DNA of 64,000 bases. It comes from Ornithinibacillus sp047228935. GTDB taxonomy: Bacteria > Bacillota > Bacilli > Bacillales > Amphibacillaceae. The translations under genes were made by a program, and so were the position numbers. The stretch covers positions 434,001 through 498,000 of the forward strand of contig NZ_JBFEGG010000002.1 of NCBI RefSeq assembly GCF_047228935.1. The letters run 5' to 3'. Shown in pieces: positions 24,281 through 33,580 of this stretch. A model generated the notes under the pieces. That model did no database searches, was not told the DNA's origin, and saw only the letters and a program-made list of their open reading frames with translations. How positions within the stretch are numbered: the stretch's first letter is position 1; every line of letters starts with the position of its first letter.

Positions 24281-24375
24281 CCGCTAATATAATGAATAAT
24301 GTGCTAATATCCCTCCAGAAAGCGCCAATATAGGACTATTTCCGCTAAAATCCAGCTCGAAACTGCTGAAAAATA
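24281..24375. repeat. Five degenerate units spaced 20-21 bp
   Basis: CGCTAATAT at 24282, TGCTAATAT at 24302, CGCCAATAT at 24323, CGCTAAAAT at 24343 and TGCTGAAAAAT at 24364. The even spacing is about two helical turns. It lies between the array border and the chromosomal membrane-protein gene. No gene is seen. Confidence 0.5.
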
Positions 24376-24377
24376 CC

Positions 24378-25235
24378 CTAACCTCGGGTTCTGCTTGCGT
24401 AAAATTGGTCTAGTAAAAACGTAAAGAGGTACATACTCCAAATCGAAATGGATGTCGAGATCCAAAACCAGCCTTCTTTATAGATAATCAAATCAAACAT
24501 CATCGCCACCCCATGCCCAATATAAAGCAGTACAATCACTGTAAGCTTCCAGCCCCAGTGAATTCCTACAAAATATAAAAGCATGAAGATTACACCGAGC
24601 AACAGCATATAGGAGCTCGATAATACAACTAGACTATGCTGCTTATCTGCAAGCAAACTGTCACTGAATAGCTGAACACCGCTAAGGCGTAATCCCCAAA
24701 CAGTTAAGTTTTGATGCAAGGCTACTAAGCCAAGGAAAATAAATAAATAGAACATAAACCCCTTTAATCGTCTAAAGCATAAGCGATAAGCGTGCTTTGT
24801 TATCCAAAAAAAGAGCATCGTAAGCAAAAGCGTCATCCAAGATTGATACCAATTTTGCTCATAAACACCCAAAACTAAAAACAATTCCTCAATGACCACA
24901 TAGGCGATTGCAAAGATAAAATACCAGTAATACCGAAGATTTAAAACAGCAATCAGTAACGCCGTAGCTGGAATAGAGGCTTGTGAAAAGAGATTTCCAG
25001 CGATTGAATCATCAGGCGGAGAACTGGGAATGATCATTGGGTAGTATTGATAAGCTTTTAATACCGATAAGATAATCATTTCAAAACTAAATGCCAAGCC
25101 ACAAAGAGTAAGATAGAAAGCAAAGACAGCTTTTCGGTTTGTTACTTTAGTAAAAATAATGACTAACTCTATCAATGTCGTAATTCCAAGCAAAATAAAC
25201 CAAACGGTATGAGTCCAAAACGTGACACTCGTCAT
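24378..25235 (-). CDS. Multi-span membrane protein, unknown
   Basis: 285 residues with about eight to nine hydrophobic helices, short loops and a basic tail (QFYASRTRG). Start ATG 6 nt after GGAGCG. No transporter signature motif. First gene outside the array, with no repeat at its 3' end. Confidence 0.65.
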   Translation of the reverse strand: MTSVTFWTHTVWFILLGITTLIELVIIFTKVTNRKAVFAFYLTLCGLAFSFEMIILSVLKAYQYYPMIIPSSPPDDSIAGNLFSQASIPATALLIAVLNLRYYWYFIFAIAYVVIEELFLVLGVYEQNWYQSWMTLLLTMLFFWITKHAYRLCFRRLKGFMFYLFIFLGLVALHQNLTVWGLRLSGVQLFSDSLLADKQHSLVVLSSSYMLLLGVIFMLLYFVGIHWGWKLTVIVLLYIGHGVAMMFDLIIYKEGWFWISTSISIWSMYLFTFLLDQFYASRTRG

Positions 25236-25415
25236 TTAGAACGCTCCATTCCGGAAAGCCAGTTTGGGTTTATCATGCCTCACTTTAGAGTAAGATATCA
25301 CATTTTCAATCGGGTTTTGATGTATTCTTGTTAGGAGGAAAATCGGAGTTATCAAAACCCGTACAGTGTCCTGTTGATTTCCTAAGGGACTATCTGCGAA
25401 ATCATCGTTCAAATT

Positions 25416-25919
25416 TTATCTCCTATATAGATATAAGCCATAATCCTGCATAACCGATGCATGTCCTTGTTGCCTTAGCATGGTTGCAATATTTCCACGA
25501 TGATAATTACCGTGTGTTACAACGTGGAGGATAGTCTCAGAAATAGACGTTTTCAATTCCCCTGCATAAGGGTTATTTACCACTATAACTTCATCAACAT
25601 TTTCTTGATTGGCTAAAAACAATTTGTATTTTCTAGATAAATCGTCATAAAGCACTTCCAATTCTCGCATGTCTTTAGCTTCCATCTGTTCCTTTAATTG
25701 AAATGCCTTTGCCATAGCCTCTTCCATAGATAAACCCTCAAAAATATCAAACCAGGTTTGCTCCACAAGATAAATATGGCTGAACACTTCCGCTATAGAA
25801 GAGAACCCACTTTGAACATCATGATGATAAACCTCCTTTGGTAGTCCTTTTAAATGGTTAATCATCTCCTGATTCGCCCATACGTTGTAGTCGTACATAT
25901 CTAGTGTTAGATTTTTCAT
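25416..25919 (-). CDS. DinB-family protein
   Basis: Start at 25919 after GGGAGGAAGAACGT; 167 residues. Helical DinB fold with YNVWANQEMINHLKGLP, IAEVFSHIYLVEQTWFDI and LHVVTHGNYHRGNIATMLRQ, where the three histidine positions bind metal. A typical Bacillus YjoA/DinB-like protein. Not flanked by cassette repeats, so it belongs to the chromosome proper. Confidence 0.8.
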   Translation of the reverse strand: MKNLTLDMYDYNVWANQEMINHLKGLPKEVYHHDVQSGFSSIAEVFSHIYLVEQTWFDIFEGLSMEEAMAKAFQLKEQMEAKDMRELEVLYDDLSRKYKLFLANQENVDEVIVVNNPYAGELKTSISETILHVVTHGNYHRGNIATMLRQQGHASVMQDYGLYLYRR

Positions 25920-26041
25920 ACGTTCTTCCTCCCTTTCCCTTTTCCATAAATTTCCCACGCTCTAATTATAGTTATTTTTGAAAATTAAGAAAAGATTATT
26001 ATTTAAAATTTGCTAGAAGACATTAATTTTGAAATTATTTG

Positions 26042-26072
26042 TTGACATTAAACTAGGTTTAACCTTTATGCT
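26042..26072 (+). promoter_or_regulatory. MerR-type promoter with a 19-bp spacer
   Basis: TTGACA (26042-26047), 19 bp, TATGCT (26067-26072). The spacer carries the dyad TTAAAC-TAG-GTTTAA. An over-long spacer with a centred dyad is the mark of MerR-controlled promoters. The operon it drives ends with a MerR gene. Confidence 0.75.
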
Positions 26073-26107
26073 TAAGTTGTACATAAAATTTTAAAGGGGT
26101 GTTTTTG

Positions 26108-26932
26108 ATGTATCGTTGGGATGGGGGATTTATAATGGTTGACCCTGAGCACTTTGACAAGGCTGTAGAGTGGTATGAGGAACTATTAGGCTGGAAGTGC
26201 TTAGACAAAATAACTTCTTGGGTTGGACGAAAGGCTTTTATGAAAATGCCACGCTCTGGAGTTGTAACGATTAAATCGTTTGAAGGAGAGTATGATCATT
26301 TTCAATCTCCAAAAACAGAAGGTAATGTGAAGCTTGTTTTTGTTACCTATGACCTGGATAAGACATTACATTATTTAGCAGATAGAAACGTAAATTTTAC
26401 CGAAATAAACGTATTACCAAACGGGCAACGGTATTGTGATATAGTTGCCTTTGAAGATACGAAATTAACTATTGCGGAAGAGCCAAGAGGTGAAGATGAA
26501 GCAACATATCCACCAGCTGGTATTGTCGGCTTCGGAACGGTGAACACGATTATTCATGTACGCGATCCAAAGCAATCTGCTGAGTGGTATGAAAAACATC
26601 TCGGTTTTGAAATCGTAGAAGTAGATTACGACAATGGGTATGCACATCTTCGGACAGAGGACGCCTATGATAGAAATGCATTAGACGAATGCTTTTGGGA
26701 TCATATTTGGCTTCTACAGACGAATGATGTGGTGGAGAAACCGAATGATAATAAAGCTAGAACCTATTATGATATTCGGCCAGAAGTATTTTTTTTGGAA
26801 TATAACCAATTAATTAAAAATGGAGTCAAGCCATCGGAAATTGCCGGGGACCCAATTAAAGGCTGGGGAGGGTTCCATATCTATGACCCAGACAATAATC
26901 GTATTAACGTTTGGTCATATATCGAAAATTAA
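26108..26932 (+). CDS. Two-domain VOC (glyoxalase-fold) protein
   Basis: 274 residues. Two VOC modules: MVDPEHFDKAVEWYEELLGW at the N-terminus and HVRDPKQSAEWYEKHLGFEI from about residue 148. Start at the ATG 26108 (AAAGGGGTG upstream). VOC proteins act as metal-dependent lyases or dioxygenases or bind and sequester drugs. Co-transcription with a MerR regulator suggests an inducible detoxification or drug-binding role (inference). Confidence 0.75.
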   Translation: MYRWDGGFIMVDPEHFDKAVEWYEELLGWKCLDKITSWVGRKAFMKMPRSGVVTIKSFEGEYDHFQSPKTEGNVKLVFVTYDLDKTLHYLADRNVNFTEINVLPNGQRYCDIVAFEDTKLTIAEEPRGEDEATYPPAGIVGFGTVNTIIHVRDPKQSAEWYEKHLGFEIVEVDYDNGYAHLRTEDAYDRNALDECFWDHIWLLQTNDVVEKPNDNKARTYYDIRPEVFFLEYNQLIKNGVKPSEIAGDPIKGWGGFHIYDPDNNRINVWSYIEN

Positions 26933-26950
26933 GTAGAAGAGGAAGAACTT

Positions 26951-27706
26951 ATGCATTTTACGATACAGGAATTTTCGAATAAGACCGGGATACCTCCGAG
27001 TAAGCTTCGGTTTTATGATAAGAAGGGATTATTAAAACCATCTACCCGGTTAGAAAATGGGTATCGGGCATACACACCAGATCAAGTTCATCTTGCGAAA
27101 ATGATAGATTCATTGCGGCAAGCAGGGATAGCTATGAACGACATCAAGCGATATGGCGATGCGACAGAACTAGAAAAGAAGACGTTACTTGAACAATGGA
27201 AAAAGGATTTAGATAAGCAAATGGAAGCCATTATTGCAGCTCGAAAATTTGTGGGCGGGTTAAAAGCAGATAAATCTCAAACCTTACTACTTTCGAAGTG
27301 GGAAAAGGAAAAAATCCTCGTATGGCAAAAAGTAGAAACAGACCGAAAAGCCCATCCATTCAAGCCATATTTTAGTCAGGCAAAGGATCGGTTACATGGG
27401 CAAGTAGCTTCTGATCATGTATATGTAAAAACAGATGCCATCACGTCCACTAGCATTATCGGAGAAATTGGCTTCGAGGTTGACCGCAATGTTGCTTTGG
27501 AGGAAGACGATACGATCCGACTGGAACGCGTTCCTCCTACGTTATTTGCCGTATTAGAAAACTGCCTTGCGGATGATGCCTTTCTATGTTTCTCATATAT
27601 TCAAGTCGTCATCCGCTACGGATTCGAACCAGCTGATTATAAGCTTGAACGATATGCCAATATCGACGAAGATCGGTATGATTTTTTAATACCGATTGTG
27701 AAATGA
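26951..27706 (+). CDS. MerR-family regulator with a C-terminal effector domain
   Basis: 251 residues. N-terminal winged helix (FTIQEFSNKTGIPPSKLRFY DKKGLL), a coiled dimerisation helix, then a C-terminal region (about 130-251) that looks like a ligand-binding GyrI/BmrR-type domain. Starts 18 bp after the VOC gene with ribosome binding site GAGGAAG. It probably controls the promoter at 26042-26072 and thereby itself. Confidence 0.8.
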   Translation: MHFTIQEFSNKTGIPPSKLRFYDKKGLLKPSTRLENGYRAYTPDQVHLAKMIDSLRQAGIAMNDIKRYGDATELEKKTLLEQWKKDLDKQMEAIIAARKFVGGLKADKSQTLLLSKWEKEKILVWQKVETDRKAHPFKPYFSQAKDRLHGQVASDHVYVKTDAITSTSIIGEIGFEVDRNVALEEDDTIRLERVPPTLFAVLENCLADDAFLCFSYIQVVIRYGFEPADYKLERYANIDEDRYDFLIPIVK

Positions 27707-27737
27707 ACGGTTCTCTTATCGGGGAGCCGTTGTTTTT
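27707..27737 (+). terminator. Terminator of the VOC-MerR operon
   Basis: AACGGTTCTC / GGGAGCCGTT hairpin followed by GTTTTT. Confidence 0.7.
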
Positions 27738-27746
27738 CCGTAATAC

Positions 27747-28505
27747 TTATTTCTTTTCATCACAATAATAAGCATACGACCCCGAAGGATTCTCCCTCCA
27801 CACATCCTCCTCAGGCGATATAAGGTCTAATAGCGCATTTAATGCAGTGATAGCTTTCATCCGGGCAATCAATTTATGATCAATATATTCTAAGGACTGA
27901 ATCGCAAGTTCCTTTGCCCGTTTAATATGTTGATGCTCTGTTTCCGATAACACCTCTCGTACGACATCTAATGACCAAGCTGCCCGAGACACGGTTCGGA
28001 TAATAAGAATGCGCCTGACGTCTTGAGGAGAATACATTCGATAGCCACTCTCCTGATTGCGCATCGGAGTAATAAGCTCTTCATTTTCCCAATGACGAAT
28101 GGCAGAGGTCGCCACACCTGCAATTTCTGCTACTTCTCCAATTGTATAATATTCTTTCTTCTTACGACTTCTCTCAAACCATTCCACTTCCTCCACATCT
28201 AACATCGCGACAACCTGCTCTGCTTGATGTCTTTCTTTCTGTAACTCTGTTTGCGCTTGATTTATTTTCCACAAAACGGGCATGAATTCCCCTTCTTGGA
28301 TGAGTGGCATGATTTCACGAACGAACTGCATCCCAAAACCGATGTTCATCTTCACAATACATTGGAAATAGGCCGCATGTACCTTAGAGTATTCCCGGTA
28401 GCCATTTTTAGCTCGAGGAACTTCTGGAACAAGTCCCCACTCTTCATAATGCTTTAACGTACTAGTAGACACATGACAAAGCCTCGCTACTTCGATTCCC
28501 TTCAT
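27747..28505 (-). CDS. Regulator with two MerR DNA-binding domains
   Basis: 252 residues. First HTH: GIEVARLCHVSTSTLKHYEE WGLVP; second from about residue 120: YTIGEVAEIAGVATSAIRHW ENEELI. Two MerR heads in one chain are unusual and may bind DNA as a pseudo-dimer. Start at 28505 after GGGAGG. Divergent from the UvrA-like gene; shared operator words lie between them. Confidence 0.75.
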   Translation of the reverse strand: MKGIEVARLCHVSTSTLKHYEEWGLVPEVPRAKNGYREYSKVHAAYFQCIVKMNIGFGMQFVREIMPLIQEGEFMPVLWKINQAQTELQKERHQAEQVVAMLDVEEVEWFERSRKKKEYYTIGEVAEIAGVATSAIRHWENEELITPMRNQESGYRMYSPQDVRRILIIRTVSRAAWSLDVVREVLSETEHQHIKRAKELAIQSLEYIDHKLIARMKAITALNALLDLISPEEDVWRENPSGSYAYYCDEKK

Positions 28506-28552
28506 TCTTAACAACCTCCCTATCTCGTTATTATCCCTTAACTATCCTTCAA

Positions 28553-28649
28553 GTACAACATTCAAGTACATGATAACCTTTTTGACTCTCCCTCCCTTTA
28601 GAAACAATTCCTATTTCTATCAAGTAGGGGTATTGCATCAATGTTGTAC
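28553..28649. promoter_or_regulatory. Shared operator words between the double-MerR and UvrA-like genes
   Basis: GTACAACATT (28553-28562) and its inverse AATGTTGTAC (28640-28649), each followed in its own gene's direction by a GAAGG word. On the minus side the word lies within a plausible promoter (TTGTAC, 17 bp, GATAAT). TTGACT at 28582 may be a plus-strand -35. Operator function is inferred. Confidence 0.5.
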
Positions 28650-28718
28650 GATGAAGGTGTGAGTGACAACAGGTAAATACCTTATATTTAAGATTAAAAA
28701 ATAAAGGAGGCTATCCAT

Positions 28719-31142
28719 ATGCTAAACACCATACGTATTGAAGGCGCACAAGAAAACAACTTAAAAAACATCACCCTAGACATCCCACGAAATCAATTCG
28801 TAGTCATTACTGGACCATCTGGTTCTGGAAAATCGACGCTTGCGTTTGACATATTGGAACGAGAATGTAATCGACAATTTTTAGAATCCAGTGGTCTATC
28901 TACCGATGTATTTGAACGACCGAAAGTAGAGCGAATTAGCGGTCTTTCCCCATCTATTGCTATTAACCAACATGTAACGAACCGCAACCCGAGATCAACC
29001 GTTGGAACGGTAACCGATCTTTACACGTACTTACGAAAACTCTTTGAACAAAAAGGAAATCGTCCATGCTCCAATTGTGGGGAAACACTTCCTTTACTAC
29101 CAGCTGGATCTGACGCAGAAGAAATCGTCTGTGAAAACTGTCAGACTACGCACGTTCGATTTACCCGCGCTGATTTTTCTTTCAACAAACCTTCTGGTGC
29201 CTGCCCTACTTGTTCCGGGTTAGGAGTTGCCAAGGAAATTAATATGGAACGACTCTTTAATCGTGAGAAATCCTTGAATAATGAGGGAGTAAGTATTTGG
29301 TCTGGTGGCTGGGGAGAATACAATATGAATGTCGTTCTTGCCGGAAGTGAACATTATGGCTTATCGATTACAGCGGACAAGCCGATCAAAGACTATACTG
29401 AAGCTGAGTTAGATTTCCTTTATTACGGAGCAGAAGATGAACGCTTCACGCGTCACTTCCCGGACGTAAAGCCTCCTAAAACCGTTGCAAAAGGAAAGTT
29501 TGCTGGCGTATTAGGTGCAATGTGGCGTTCCTATAAAGAAAGCGGGGAAAATGCACAGGTTGCTGATTTCTTTGAATCTAGAATTTGTCCAGAATGCCAT
29601 GGCGAACGACTTCGAGAAGAAATTCGTTCCGTTCATGTAAATGAAAAACGCCTGCCAGAGCTATCCCATCTTCCTTTGAATGAACTGTTGAACTGGGTTA
29701 CCAATACGATGGAGCTGTTCGCTCATGAGGAAGATGACATTTTAGCCACTGTTCTAAATGATTTACATGAACGACTCAATCGTATTTTACAAGTTGGCTT
29801 AGGTTATTTAACACTAGACCGTCAAGCCATCACCTTATCAGGAGGAGAGGCACAACGATTACGCCTTGCTTCTATCTTAGGATCTGGGCTCACTGGTGTA
29901 CTATATATTTTAGATGAGCCGACCGCCGGGTTACATCCTCGTGATACAGATGGACTGATTGCCGTAATGAAAAGTTTACGAGACCTCGGAAATACGGTTC
30001 TCGTTATCGAGCACGATGAATCAGTCATGGTAGCAGCGGATCACTTAATCGATATCGGTCCAGGTGCTGGACGACTTGGTGGAGAGATTATCGGTGTTGG
30101 AACAGCTTCAGACCTGATTAACAACCCAGGCTCCATCACTGGCCGCACACTTGGAAAAGACATTACGTTAGCTTCCAAAGGACGGAAAGGAAATGGAAAA
30201 ACTATCGCCATCCAACATGCCACAAAACATAATTTAAAGAACGTTTCTGTTGACCTGCCTCTTGAAACACTTACCGCAATAACCGGTGTTTCTGGATCAG
30301 GAAAGTCTACATTAATCTTTGATGTTTTAGCTAATCAAGATGGGTGTGAAGCTATTTCTGGCATGGAAGAAATCGACTCGATTATTAATATTGGACAAAG
30401 CCCACTTGCTCGTATGGCAAGGTCCAATGTGGCTACTTATATTGATATTTATACTGATTTACGTAAAGTCTTTGCTGATCAGGAGCATGCTAAAGTACTT
30501 GGTCTTACAGCCAAACATTTCTCATTCAATACACCAGGAGGTCGTTGTGATCGCTGTGAAGGAATGGGGAAAGTGGATGTCGATCTCCATTTCCTATCGA
30601 ATACCCAAGTAACTTGTCCAGAATGTAAAGGCAAACGTTTTAAAGAGGAAGTGCTGGAGGTATCGGTAGAAGGGAATTCCATTTCGGACTTTTTAGAGAT
30701 GAACGTAGAAGATGCACAAAGGCTACTAACTGGGAAGAAAGTACAAACGAGATTAAATCTTCTTGTTGATGTTGGACTAGGATACCTTACGTTAGGGCAG
30801 CAGCTTACTACCTTATCTGGTGGAGAAGGACAACGATTGAAACTAGCAAAAGAATTAAGTGGGTCTCAAAAAGGGCATACACTCTATTTACTCGATGAAC
30901 CAACAAGTGGACTTCACACTTCGGATATTACGCACTTGCATGAATTGCTGAATCGCTTAGTAGACGCTGGAAATACCGTCATCATGGTCGAACACAACAT
31001 TCCGATGATTTCCTCAAGCGACTATATCATTGATATGGGACCGAATGGTGGAGCAGAAGGTGGCGAAGTGATTGCTACAGGAACGCCTGTAGAATTGAAG
31101 AAGAATCCAGTATCGGTTACTGGGAAGTATATTGTGATTTAA
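28719..31142 (+). CDS. UvrA-like ABC ATPase (UvrA2/DrrC class)
   Basis: 807 residues, shorter than housekeeping UvrA (about 940). Two ABC modules: GPSGSGKST with LSGGEAQR and LYILDEPTAGLHP; GVSGSGKST with LSGGEGQR and LYLLDEPTSGLH. Zinc modules CPTCSGLG, CPECHGERL, CDRCEGMG and CPECKGKRF are present. This class lacks part of the UvrB-interaction region and is linked to resistance against DNA-binding drugs. Divergent double-MerR control supports an inducible drug response (inference). Confidence 0.85.
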   Translation: MLNTIRIEGAQENNLKNITLDIPRNQFVVITGPSGSGKSTLAFDILERECNRQFLESSGLSTDVFERPKVERISGLSPSIAINQHVTNRNPRSTVGTVTDLYTYLRKLFEQKGNRPCSNCGETLPLLPAGSDAEEIVCENCQTTHVRFTRADFSFNKPSGACPTCSGLGVAKEINMERLFNREKSLNNEGVSIWSGGWGEYNMNVVLAGSEHYGLSITADKPIKDYTEAELDFLYYGAEDERFTRHFPDVKPPKTVAKGKFAGVLGAMWRSYKESGENAQVADFFESRICPECHGERLREEIRSVHVNEKRLPELSHLPLNELLNWVTNTMELFAHEEDDILATVLNDLHERLNRILQVGLGYLTLDRQAITLSGGEAQRLRLASILGSGLTGVLYILDEPTAGLHPRDTDGLIAVMKSLRDLGNTVLVIEHDESVMVAADHLIDIGPGAGRLGGEIIGVGTASDLINNPGSITGRTLGKDITLASKGRKGNGKTIAIQHATKHNLKNVSVDLPLETLTAITGVSGSGKSTLIFDVLANQDGCEAISGMEEIDSIINIGQSPLARMARSNVATYIDIYTDLRKVFADQEHAKVLGLTAKHFSFNTPGGRCDRCEGMGKVDVDLHFLSNTQVTCPECKGKRFKEEVLEVSVEGNSISDFLEMNVEDAQRLLTGKKVQTRLNLLVDVGLGYLTLGQQLTTLSGGEGQRLKLAKELSGSQKGHTLYLLDEPTSGLHTSDITHLHELLNRLVDAGNTVIMVEHNIPMISSSDYIIDMGPNGGAEGGEVIATGTPVELKKNPVSVTGKYIVI

Positions 31143-31151
31143 AGATATGAT

Positions 31152-31185
31152 AAAGCCTTCGAATGAAACGAAGGCTTTTTCTTTT
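31152..31185 (+). terminator. Terminator of the UvrA-like gene
   Basis: AAAGCCTTCG / CGAAGGCTTT hairpin followed by TTCTTTT. Confidence 0.8.
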
Positions 31186-31186
31186 A

Positions 31187-31335
31187 TTACTGATTGTAAA
31201 AATCCCTTAGAACCGGAGCTAGTACATATGGAGATACGTATAGCGATCCGAATGTGGCAACTCCTTGGCAAGTGCATCTGCTACCCTATGCATGAACATC
31301 GGACTGTCGCCGCCATCAAGTAGAATTTCTATAAA
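31187..31335 (-). pseudogene. Relic of an alpha/beta-hydrolase C-terminus
   Basis: The minus strand reads LLDGGDSPMFMHRVADALAK ELPHSDRYTY and, after a frameshift, VLAPVLRDFYNQ and stop. This is the C-terminal pattern of small alpha/beta hydrolases that often sit beside DNA-binding regulators. The 5' part is absent. It lies directly downstream of the WYL regulator. Confidence 0.5.
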
Positions 31336-31342
31336 TTCAAAA

Positions 31343-32314
31343 TTATTCTTTAGGTGGCCAATATATCGATAACCTTTCTTGTAAAACTCCTAAAACTTCC
31401 TCTGGCACTTCCCTGACCTTGATATCTCCACCTAAGAATAGGACCCAATTTGTCATTTCGGTTAATTCTTCTTCATTATTTATAGCGATAAAGGTTTTTA
31501 GAATAGCTGTTGTTTGGTAAGGATTCGTATAGGAAAGCGATACTTTTATAGGATGGTATTTTTTGTACTGCGCAATCGCCTTTGGACCAAGCTCCACAAC
31601 AAGGTTGGCCACTTCCTCCTGTTTACTCAGTTTTTCTAAAATCTTTTTCCTACTAACTCTTTTTTTCGTAGGATATGGTTTTACATCAGTGAGATTGTCT
31701 ACTGGAATTATCCTACGCTGTTCTTCATCTAGGTCAAAGCCTTCAATAAGCCAGACGCTTTTTTCACGATAAAGGTGCACCAGATAAATTGGATAAGTCT
31801 TCATGACATTCTCTTCTTTAATCGTAACCCATAAATAGCTATCCATCAGAAGGTTTTGAAAAAGTTTTTCTACCATAGGATGCGGAATATCGGACAGTTC
31901 GAGTAGATCGGGATTATTAGGATTGGTCCCTTCAAAAAGCAAAATCTGATTTAAAAAAACGAGGGTCTCCTGCTGGTTTTCTGAGATGAGACCAAGTAAT
32001 TTTTCCGCTAACGACTGACGACTCTTTAAATAGGGAAGTTGTTGATTTCTTGTGGCCATAAAAGCAATAAAAAGAGCTTTGACCTCATTATCGGTAAAGC
32101 GAACCTCGGGCAGGACAGAGTTGTGCATGACAAAATAACCCCCATCCCTTCCTACCTCAGCGACAAGGGGCATTCCCATAGCTTCAATTTCTCTAATATC
32201 CCGAATAGCGGTCGATCGAGAGATGTTAAATTCTCGCATAATTTCCGAAATGGTAAATTGGGCTCGGTTGTTGATATACCGCATAATGACATTAATCCGC
32301 TCAACTTTCTTCAT
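31343..32314 (-). CDS. HTH-WYL transcriptional regulator (YafY-like)
   Basis: 323 residues. N-terminal winged HTH (FTISEIMREFNISRSTAIRD IREIEAMG) then a WYL domain: VHLYREKSVWLIEGFDLDEE around 180-200 and a WYL C-terminal extension. Ligand-sensing repressor or activator. Divergent from the DoxX-like gene, its likely target. Confidence 0.8.
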   Translation of the reverse strand: MKKVERINVIMRYINNRAQFTISEIMREFNISRSTAIRDIREIEAMGMPLVAEVGRDGGYFVMHNSVLPEVRFTDNEVKALFIAFMATRNQQLPYLKSRQSLAEKLLGLISENQQETLVFLNQILLFEGTNPNNPDLLELSDIPHPMVEKLFQNLLMDSYLWVTIKEENVMKTYPIYLVHLYREKSVWLIEGFDLDEEQRRIIPVDNLTDVKPYPTKKRVSRKKILEKLSKQEEVANLVVELGPKAIAQYKKYHPIKVSLSYTNPYQTTAILKTFIAINNEEELTEMTNWVLFLGGDIKVREVPEEVLGVLQERLSIYWPPKE

Positions 32315-32450
32315 CGGGACCCCCTAAACAGTATCACTTTTTGACATGATTTAAGACTATTATATACGTATCAAATGAAAATACAAACCATTTGATAAAT
32401 TCAAAAAACAGGGAGCTTCTTTCCGAAAAACTATCAGTAGGAGTGATAAA

Positions 32451-32870
32451 ATGAGTAAAGTTATTGGTGCGGAAACCGCAAGTGGAAAAATTGAGGTAAA
32501 AGGAAAATTAATTGCATATTGGACTGTTACATTACTACTAGCAGCATCTATTACATTGAGTGGAATCGGGCAACTAATGCGATTAGGAGGAAACATTGAG
32601 TTAGTGCTAGATGTTGGTTTCCCGTTGTATATTACGACTATTCTTGGGACTTGGAAAATACTTGGTGTCATCGCTATTCTCATGCCACGCTTTCCTCGAC
32701 TGAAAGAATGGGCTCACGCTGGTCTCTTCTTTTTAATGACTGGTGCGGCATTGGCTCATGCGTTTGCTAGCGATTATGGTGATTACGGGTTTCATGTTAT
32801 TCTTCCTCTTGCATATGCTGCACTAAATATCGCCTCATGGGCGCTGCGTCCTGAGAGCCGCAAGTTATAA
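32451..32870 (+). CDS. DoxX-like membrane protein
   Basis: 139 residues, four membrane helices. The block GNIELVLDVGFPLYITTILG TWKILG followed by LPRLKEWAHAGLF-type spacing (here FPRLKEWAHAGLFFLMTGA) is typical of the DoxX-like family, which is probably involved in redox or stress functions at the membrane. Regulated in all likelihood by the divergent WYL protein. Confidence 0.8.
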   Translation: MSKVIGAETASGKIEVKGKLIAYWTVTLLLAASITLSGIGQLMRLGGNIELVLDVGFPLYITTILGTWKILGVIAILMPRFPRLKEWAHAGLFFLMTGAALAHAFASDYGDYGFHVILPLAYAALNIASWALRPESRKL

Positions 32871-32916
32871 GGGAGATACATTTAGATTTCTGAGGTGACC
32901 TAAGTAGCCAAAAAGA

Positions 32917-32942
32917 GGCATTGGAATTATATCCAATGCCTT
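32917..32942. terminator. Bidirectional hairpin between DoxX-like and DUF1062 genes
   Basis: GGCATTGGA / TCCAATGCC arms around AATTATA; moderate T content on the plus side. Confidence 0.5.
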
Positions 32943-32962
32943 CATCCTCTATCCCCGTTAAA

Positions 32963-33580
32963 TTACATGCTCTCAACATAGTCTCTAAAAGTTGAGGCAA
33001 CATCTTCACACACTTTGCCTTTGACCGTTATTAGTAAATTATCAACCACTTTATCTTTCAGCGTAAGATAAGGATTTAGTAAAAACATTTCTTCCTTTGC
33101 CATTGTCCTTACTTTTGATCTAGAAACATTTAATATTTCTGCAAGTAGCTTATCTATTCTAAGACCAACATCATATTTACAACAAATTTTAATGCATACG
33201 TCTCCGCTAACCGAAACAGACATTTCCTTTCTTAACTCATACGTTATATCTTTATTCACATCATCACATAATTTACGTAATTTGCCTGTTTGAAAAGCAT
33301 GATACCAAATAGTTTCTTGATCATTATTCATATACTTTTGATGTAGTATGGGATCAATTCGGTTAACATGTACTCTTGATAGAATAGGGTAATTCCAAAT
33401 ATTTTCACAATGGACGCATTTGTAAATGAGCCAGATATCTACGATTTTCTGATTGGCATTGACCCTGAATTTATCACTACAAAAATACTCTGTGCTCTTC
33501 TTACAGTTTTTACAATTTCGTATGACATTAGGTGTTTCCTTCGCAATAACCTCATATGTTACAACTTGATTTATACTCAT
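32963..33580 (-). CDS. DUF1062 family protein
   Basis: 205 residues from ATG 33580 (AGAGGAGCGG upstream). Cysteine pairs RNCKNCKK and YKCVHCENIW suggest a zinc ribbon at the N-terminus. The C-terminal RIDKLLAEILNVSRSKVRTM AKE has the S4-like pattern RxDKxLaxxxxxSRxxx. DUF1062 proteins are common Bacillus orphans; RNA binding is suggested by the S4-like end only. Confidence 0.75.
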   Translation of the reverse strand: MSINQVVTYEVIAKETPNVIRNCKNCKKSTEYFCSDKFRVNANQKIVDIWLIYKCVHCENIWNYPILSRVHVNRIDPILHQKYMNNDQETIWYHAFQTGKLRKLCDDVNKDITYELRKEMSVSVSGDVCIKICCKYDVGLRIDKLLAEILNVSRSKVRTMAKEEMFLLNPYLTLKDKVVDNLLITVKGKVCEDVASTFRDYVESM

